Part shown: piece by piece, positions 58,095-64,000 of the stretch | How positions within the stretch are numbered: position 1 is the stretch's first letter | Layout: the number at the start of each line of letters is the position of its first letter | DNA from: Hansfordia pulvinata | Lineage: Eukaryota; Ascomycota; Sordariomycetes; Xylariales | Length of the DNA: 64,000 nt | Direction of reading: 5' to 3' | NCBI GenBank assembly: GCA_006538405.1 | Contig: BJKQ01000011.1 | Coordinates: 328,001 to 392,000 of the forward strand | Notes under the pieces: model-generated | The model's database searches: none | The model's input: only the letters and a program-made list of their open reading frames with translations | What the model was told of the DNA's origin: nothing | Translations under genes and position numbers: made by a program

Positions 58095-61000
58095 CCTCCC
58101 GACCCTCACTGGGCGCTTCGCAGCGACAGCCCCAGCCCCAGGCTCAAGCGCAGACGCACACGACGTCCCAGAACCAGCCTCCGCGCTCGCTCAACACCTC
58201 GGCTGCCATTCCTGGCCCGGGGCTGTCGCAAAGGCCTTCCTCCCACCAACGCTCCGTCTCCCAGCAGCACCTCCAGCCTCAATCCCAGGTCCTGTCCCCC
58301 GTCCTCAGGCCCGATGGCACCCATGACCTCGCCGGCCTCGGCTCCATCGCCGTGCCGGCCACGACCTCCAACACGCCACAACCCATTCAGCAGCAGAACG
58401 CGAACCAGAACCAACTGCCTTCGCTGTCCTCCCCCGTCGACCTAGGCGATGTCTCTCAGAGCCGGTTTGGCAACACCCCGCGCCGCACCGGCGGCTCCCG
58501 TCTTCGCCTCGAGCTCGCCAACGACAGCATCGACCATGCTGGCTTCAGCGAATCTCCTCAGAATCCCGACTCGCTCTCTGCTTCCAGGGTCTTCACACCC
58601 TCCCGGATGATGCCTCCAACCAACGACCCTTCCGAGGCGGGTGACATGAGCCCCCACACTTCGCGCTGTCATACCGCCGATTCCAATCCAGCCCCCCTAC
58701 CGATGCCCCCTCGCCGCTCCCTCTTTGTGGTTCCTATAAAACGCACCGCATCTTCCAAATCCTCTGCGACCACTGCGACCCCGGCTCCTACGGTGCGCAG
58801 AGATAACAACCGTGCGAAACCCTACGTGCTCGAAACACCGCCAGACGCCCCGCGATACTCATCTATGGGCAAGGCCGAGCCCAACGGTAAGTCGGAGCTC
58901 TTGACCCTGCCATGGGTTCTTCGACCGCCCCCGCCATCTGACTAACCATTGCCACCCCCCTTCAGGATTTGCCGACTTCGTTCCTTGGAATGGCCGAAGC
59001 CTCGAGGACAAACTCACCGACTCGGCCATTCGCAATGGCTATGCCGACAAATCCCCTGGGATGCCCGGCCAGGACTCTTCGTCGGCCCGGACGCCCCTCC
59101 TGCCGGCTCTCAAGCACAAAAGCGGCCTTCACAGCCTCTCGAATGTATTCACGACCATACTGAATCAGAGGCGACATGGCGGGCAGATCACTTCGAACTC
59201 CACCTTCAAACCACCACCCCGCGTGACCCTGACCGACACCAAGCGCGAAGTATGGCTGAAGGAGCTCGCCAACCCCGCCAGCTCCCTCCGCCGGCTCAGT
59301 CGCACCATACCCCACGGCATCAGAGGCAAGATTCTGCTGGAGCAGTGTCTCAACAAGAATGTGCCGACGGACCGAGCTGTCTGGCTTGCCAAGTGTGTCG
59401 GAGCGAACGAGATCCGAGCCTTCAAGAGGAAGGGTGTCAACGGGACTGTCATCATGGGAGGAGAGGCAAAGTGGATTCGCGACTGGACCATTTTTGTCGA
59501 GCAGTTTGTTGAAGGCATCGTCAATTCCTTTTCCGACAACGAATGGAAGGCCAAGGTCACATATGCGTAAGTCACAACCCATCACTTTAAGGATATGGCC
59601 CTCATGAAGGCCAACACGCTGACGCCGCCCACAGGATCCGTCTCGCAACTCACCTCTACTCTGAACATCTGCTCGATCGCGATCACTACATGGACTGGCT
59701 TGTTGCTGGCCTCGAAAGCTGCCCACAGGCCAAGCTTCCGATGTGGCTTCTGGTGGTCCAAATATACTGGAGGGACTTGACGCGGTTGAGGAAATACGGC
59801 CGACGGCTGATTTCCTCCCTCCTTCAGCATCACTCGGCTGTCAGTACCTCCGCGCTCGCGCCTGCCCATCTTCCGGCCCGCTAACCATGCTACAGGTCTT
59901 TGAGCACCCGGATCGAGACATCCTCCAGCCCCTTTCTACTCAGCTCAGCTCGCTGGTCCAATCTCTCCTAGTAACAAGCCCCGAAAACTTCGTCCAGCCT
60001 CTAGCATGGTCAAAATATCGCGACTCTCTTCTTTCGTCTTTGCCCAAGGACGACAGCATAAAAAGCCAAGCTTTCAAGTCCGTCGACGCCAGGAATGACT
60101 CGTTCTCCGCAGCAAGCTGCAGTACGCAGCCTGCGATGCGAAGCAACCTTGTCAGGGCTCTCGACAACCTCCTCCGAACACCGATGAGAGACGACGCCCC
60201 TGCGCAGCTATGGAAGCTAGGCGACAATAAGATCAGTCTTGTGCGCACAGTCCTGGAATGGTGCACGTCACTGTACAGACCCGGCGTTGCCAAGATCTAT
60301 ATTGCCGCCAGGCTGCTCCGTGCCTGGTCCACTCTGGACGCGGACATCACTGCTGCTGTTCTCGACTTCATCGACACCGATCCTCTTCAAGAGCTCGCGC
60401 GGAAGAACCATGTGTATCATCTCGTTTCCGAGCTTGTGCGCACTGGACACTTCTCTGTCCCCCGCTACATACAGTGGTTGATTGCCAGAGGAGGCATATC
60501 CGGACCCTCCGAGACCCATCCTGACGGGCCCTGTGTCACAAGACTGCTAGTGGAAGTCCCAATTCATTCTTTGAGCGATTCGTTGATAGGGCTACGGGCA
60601 ACTTTGCTGATGCGCAGTTCATACTCTGTGGATGAGGAAGCGAATGATATTGACTCCGCAATTCGATATACGAGCCTGGCACTTTCTGTGCCCCTCGGTT
60701 CCGACGACCCCATCTCTTCAAAGAAGCCCATGAGCGTGCAGAAGCTGGCAAAGAAGATCGGTATCAGCAGTCGCGCGTTGCAATCGGAGGTTGGATCATG
60801 GCTCTGCGATGAGTTCATTGCGCCCCAGACCGGGAATATCGGAACTCGCAAAGGAGGCATCGAAGCTTCCGGCCTACATTTCGGCTCTGTCCGCACGCTA
60901 CTCGAAGCAGCTCAAGACTTCACCACCTTGGAGCGCGTCATCCAGATTGTCATGCCGTCATCAAGTGCCGACCTGCTATCTCAATGCGCCGATACCATTA

Positions 61001-63078
61001 GTCTTCACCTGCCCGCGTTTGCTGCTCTCGGGGCCGCCGCCACTCTTTTCGAAGCCTTGTATGGGCGTCTGAAGGCCATTTCTGAGACTCAAGGATTCAA
61101 CGCGCGTCCTTTATTGGCCTCACTAACAGGGCTTGCCCCGCGACTACCCGGAAACGAGAGCATTGCGAATCAGCTGCAGAAAGATCTCATCCGAGCAGAC
61201 CGCAGCACTGCAGTCGACATCTCTTCGCCACTATCCGACAATATGGTGACGCAATTGGAAGATGCCGAAACCGAACTCAATGAGCAGATCGAGAAACTTG
61301 GGAGTTATTCAAGCGCTGACAAGCCTACCATAGAACGGCTTTTCCAAGCCATGATCCAGTCGTTGTCTGCATGCTGGGGGAAGGCTGACGAGCGTCAGCG
61401 CCCTTATTGTATGCTTCTCACCCGACTCAGGGTCTTCGACATACAGTTTTTCGACACCATGATGAAGGGCTGGGCTGGACACATCAGGAAGCTCAAGCAG
61501 CGACCGCCTGTTTCCGACATATTTCCTTTACTGATAAGCTCTGGCTGCCTGTCGCTGGACATTCTGTTCGCAACTGCGACAAGAAGCCAGGCCCAGACCG
61601 GGCAATCGCAGAGCGCCTCGGTTTACATGCAGGAAGTTCTTCAGATGCTCATGGCTCCATTAACGCCCTCACCGGTCATGACGGCCGAGGACTGCTACAA
61701 GTTCAGAATCTGCCAGGAGCAAGCTCGGCTCGAGCATGCCAAGGATGTAATGCCCCTCATCCGCGGCGCACTGGCCGAGTACGCAGGCTCCCGAATGCAG
61801 CAGGAGCCGAGGCCCCAGCCTCTTGACGACGAGAAGACCAAAGCTCAGCTCGTCGAGCTTCTTCGGGTTCTGGTGTTGATCGATTCCGATGCTGCCTGCC
61901 AGACATTGTCGCCTAAGAGTCCCGATGTCAAATTGGTAGTACTGATCGAGACACTAACTACGAAGTTGCTTGGACCTCACGGAGGGGGCGCGCAAAAGTC
62001 ATTCGATCAAGTCTTGGAACTGGCCAACGTATTCACGCTTCCGTTCTGCCAGTTGAAGCTTTCGTTGAATCTTGCCATCGACGATGTCAACAACGCCGAG
62101 GACTCCGACAAGCACCAGGCTCAGCTCGAGTCGCTGTCCAAGGCCATGGATAACGCTATCGACGCACACAACGTCATGTGGACAGGTCTGCTGCCATGTT
62201 TGACCCCAGAGATCACACAGCATCTCAAGATCAGGGCAGAGGGGCGATTTCTTCGACTGTTTCCCTCGCTCAAAAACCCGCCCATGGTAGACAGCATTTC
62301 GGAAGACGACATCGACATGGCCGAGAACTTGTTGACAATCATTGATGCAATCATCCGCGGCAGTTCCTCGCCCAAGTCTACACCGATCTCCAACGCCATG
62401 GTCGACAAACTATCCGATGTCTGGGAGATTCTGTCGACGACCAGTGGAGAGTATCACGACCTTAGAGGGGCCGTGCTCTCCCACTGGTTGCCTCTCCTCC
62501 TGTCTTACCTCACACTGCACGCCTCAGCAGGTGTGATATCGGGGCCTGGCGAGCTGTCGAAAACGGCCGGCGAGATCCGGGGGCGCGCTGTGATGGTTCT
62601 TGTTGGAATTATGCAGGAGCTCGACGGATTTCGACACAACAACGGCTCGGCAGCAGGGACGCATACAACCGGCCGCAAGTCGGCAGCTCAACTGAGTCAG
62701 AATATCTTCGACATTGCGCTGGTCCTGGCGGATGGCCTGCCAGAGGAGGTACGGATCCAATGCGTCCGCGCTCTCAAGGATTCCGCTTCGGAGCCCCGCA
62801 TCAGGTACATATTCAGCTTCACCGTGGACCCTGCCATGCGAAACCTTATGCTCGCTCACCGAGAAAAGGTTGCGCAACAGCAGCAGGGAGGGAATCGGGG
62901 ACAGAGCGCAGCCGGGACTGCCGGAGCTTCTGGTCTTGGTGGCATGGTGCCGACGCCACCTGAGCGATTGACGCCCTTTACCTTCCGTCGCTGGGAGATC
63001 CTCAACGAACCGACTCCTAATGTGGGCGAGAACGACACGAGCCTGAGCCTTACCCTATTCGACGCCCGCAAGCTTTGA
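58091..63078 (+). CDS. SRB8: Mediator of RNA polymerase II transcription subunit 12 (Med12/Srb8)
   Basis: Med12 belongs to the CDK8 kinase module of Mediator and regulates RNA polymerase II transcription in the nucleus. Four exons (58091-58886, 58966-59566, 59635-59839, 59896-63078) give 1594 residues. The first 260 residues are a disordered Gln/Ser/Pro-rich arm. The Med12 domain follows, beginning at GFADFVPWNG near residue 266 and including LEDKLTDSAIRNGY, VTLTDTKREVWLKELANP and LSRTIPHGIRGKILLEQC with nearby IPTDRA-like text, then IRLATHLYSEHLLDRDHYMDWL and LPMWLLVVQIYWRDL across the third exon. The long last exon is helical and ends in NDTSLSLTLFDARKL. Introns are 79, 68 and 56 nt with CTAAC branch sites. 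The length fits other fungal Med12 proteins. A short upstream ORF overlaps the start. Confidence 0.92.
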
Positions 63079-64000
63079 CGTGCCGTGCGTCAAGAGGTCG
63101 ACTTCGGCTCACAGCGCGCCAGCGGCAACTTGCAGTAGTACTTTGTCAGACTCTTCCCTGGAACGTGTCCCTTAGCGACGCACTGGAACGCTTCCCTTTT
63201 CAATCATACGAAGGCGGCTGTTCTAATCACAAAATCATTACATACTCACGGTCGACATTTGGCTTACGGCACACAATTCCTTGGCGCTGAAGATGGGCAA
63301 ATTTCTTTTCACTAAGGACACGAACCTTATGCACGAGAAGAATATGATTGACGAAGGCATTCAGGCTATGCAACAGAGGTTTTTGGGTGGTATCGAGATA
63401 CATTGGGTATGCCAATTTGGTATTCCTTTACTGTATTGCGGTCAGTCCGAAGACAGGATGGAAACCTTGTCGGCGTAGAGACCCACCCAGCAGCAACAGC
63501 AGCAGCAACCCGCCAGACCTACAGCGCCGTGGAAGCGAAGGGTCATTTTACTGGAGTATTCTGTACATAGCTTTTTCTTTTCTCCTAAAGTCGAACAGGC
63601 GAGTTTGCCACGAAACGCTTGGTGTCAGGAAGGGGGCAGGGGCGCATTCATTGTTTATCCCCCGCCAGGTCATTTCTTCCTCATAGCGCGTCGAATTCCG
63701 TTTCCTTTGTTATATACCACATCCATCATCAGCATTTGTATACCTGACCGAGATCTTAGAGCGGGAGGAGCGACGTCTACGACACGAGATGGGGCGAAGG
63801 CTATGCTTCTGGAGGCTACGGCTGGCGTCTTATGGGTGGGTTTTGCGGGCGAGCCCGGTCCATGGGTTACAAATCGAAGCGACAAGTAACGACACTAGTG
63901 GAACAAAGGCACATACACTGTCCATTTGACTGTCTCAAGTCAGCATTCTGGCCGAGCCCCAAGATCACTCAACGGAGAGGCCCACTGTGATTCAACATTC
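63079..64000. other. Region downstream of MED12, no gene seen
   Basis: The first few hundred bases are probably MED12 3' UTR. A short CAG/CAA-rich tract lies near 63487-63510. No supported gene reaches the window edge. Confidence 0.55.

Noticed and set aside
1..64000. tRNA, 5S rRNA, CRISPR or intact transposon
   Set aside because: I looked for GTTCGA-type B boxes, 5S-like sequence, spaced direct repeats and transposase motifs and found nothing convincing by eye; a covariance-model scan would be the proper test.

Overview
This window comes from a filamentous ascomycete. The intron style (GT..AG introns of about 50-120 nt with CTAAC-like branch sites), the gene content and the GC-rich codon use point to a Sordariomycete. 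Hypocreales is my guess, not something the sequence proves. All exon coordinates were worked out by hand from reading frames, splice signals and family conservation. Gene families were recognised from motifs, not from database searches.

Layout. Positions 1-13485 hold no gene I can support. The stretch is rich in simple repeats (a 23-nt G run, a 23-nt C run, GGT, CCG, GAC and GAAA tracts) and in a dispersed short palindromic motif (TACGAGTA/TACTCGTA). Positions 13486-25669 are a compact housekeeping block: a calcineurin-like metallophosphatase with an apparent homopolymer frameshift, the DEAD-box mRNA export helicase SUB2 with an unusually long 863-nt first intron, an RNase P/MRP Rpr2-type zinc protein, the complex I 21-kDa-type subunit with a 17-nt microexon, a Csm3/Swi3/TIPIN fork-protection protein, and a secreted GPI-type aspartic protease.

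Positions about 26-46.3 kb look like an accessory, secondary-metabolite-type region. It holds a highly reducing polyketide synthase (KS-AT-DH-ER-KR-ACP, no methyltransferase domain) on the minus strand, a 14-helix-type MFS exporter on the plus strand, and a LaeA/UMTA-like SAM methyltransferase on the minus strand. Together they would make, export and methylate (or regulate) a reduced polyketide. The PKS frame carries one in-frame TAG between AT and DH, and the MFS gene carries a one-base frameshift, so the cluster may be decaying, unless readthrough or sequence error explains these lesions.

From 48.4 kb to the end core genes return: the DASH kinetochore subunit Spc19, the ER PAT-complex subunit Asterix, a 7.1-kb gene-free divergent interval rich in the palindromic motif, and Mediator subunit Med12/Srb8. 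Med12 is preceded by a 9-codon upstream ORF whose stop overlaps its start as ATGA. No tRNA, rRNA, CRISPR array or intact transposon was recognised.
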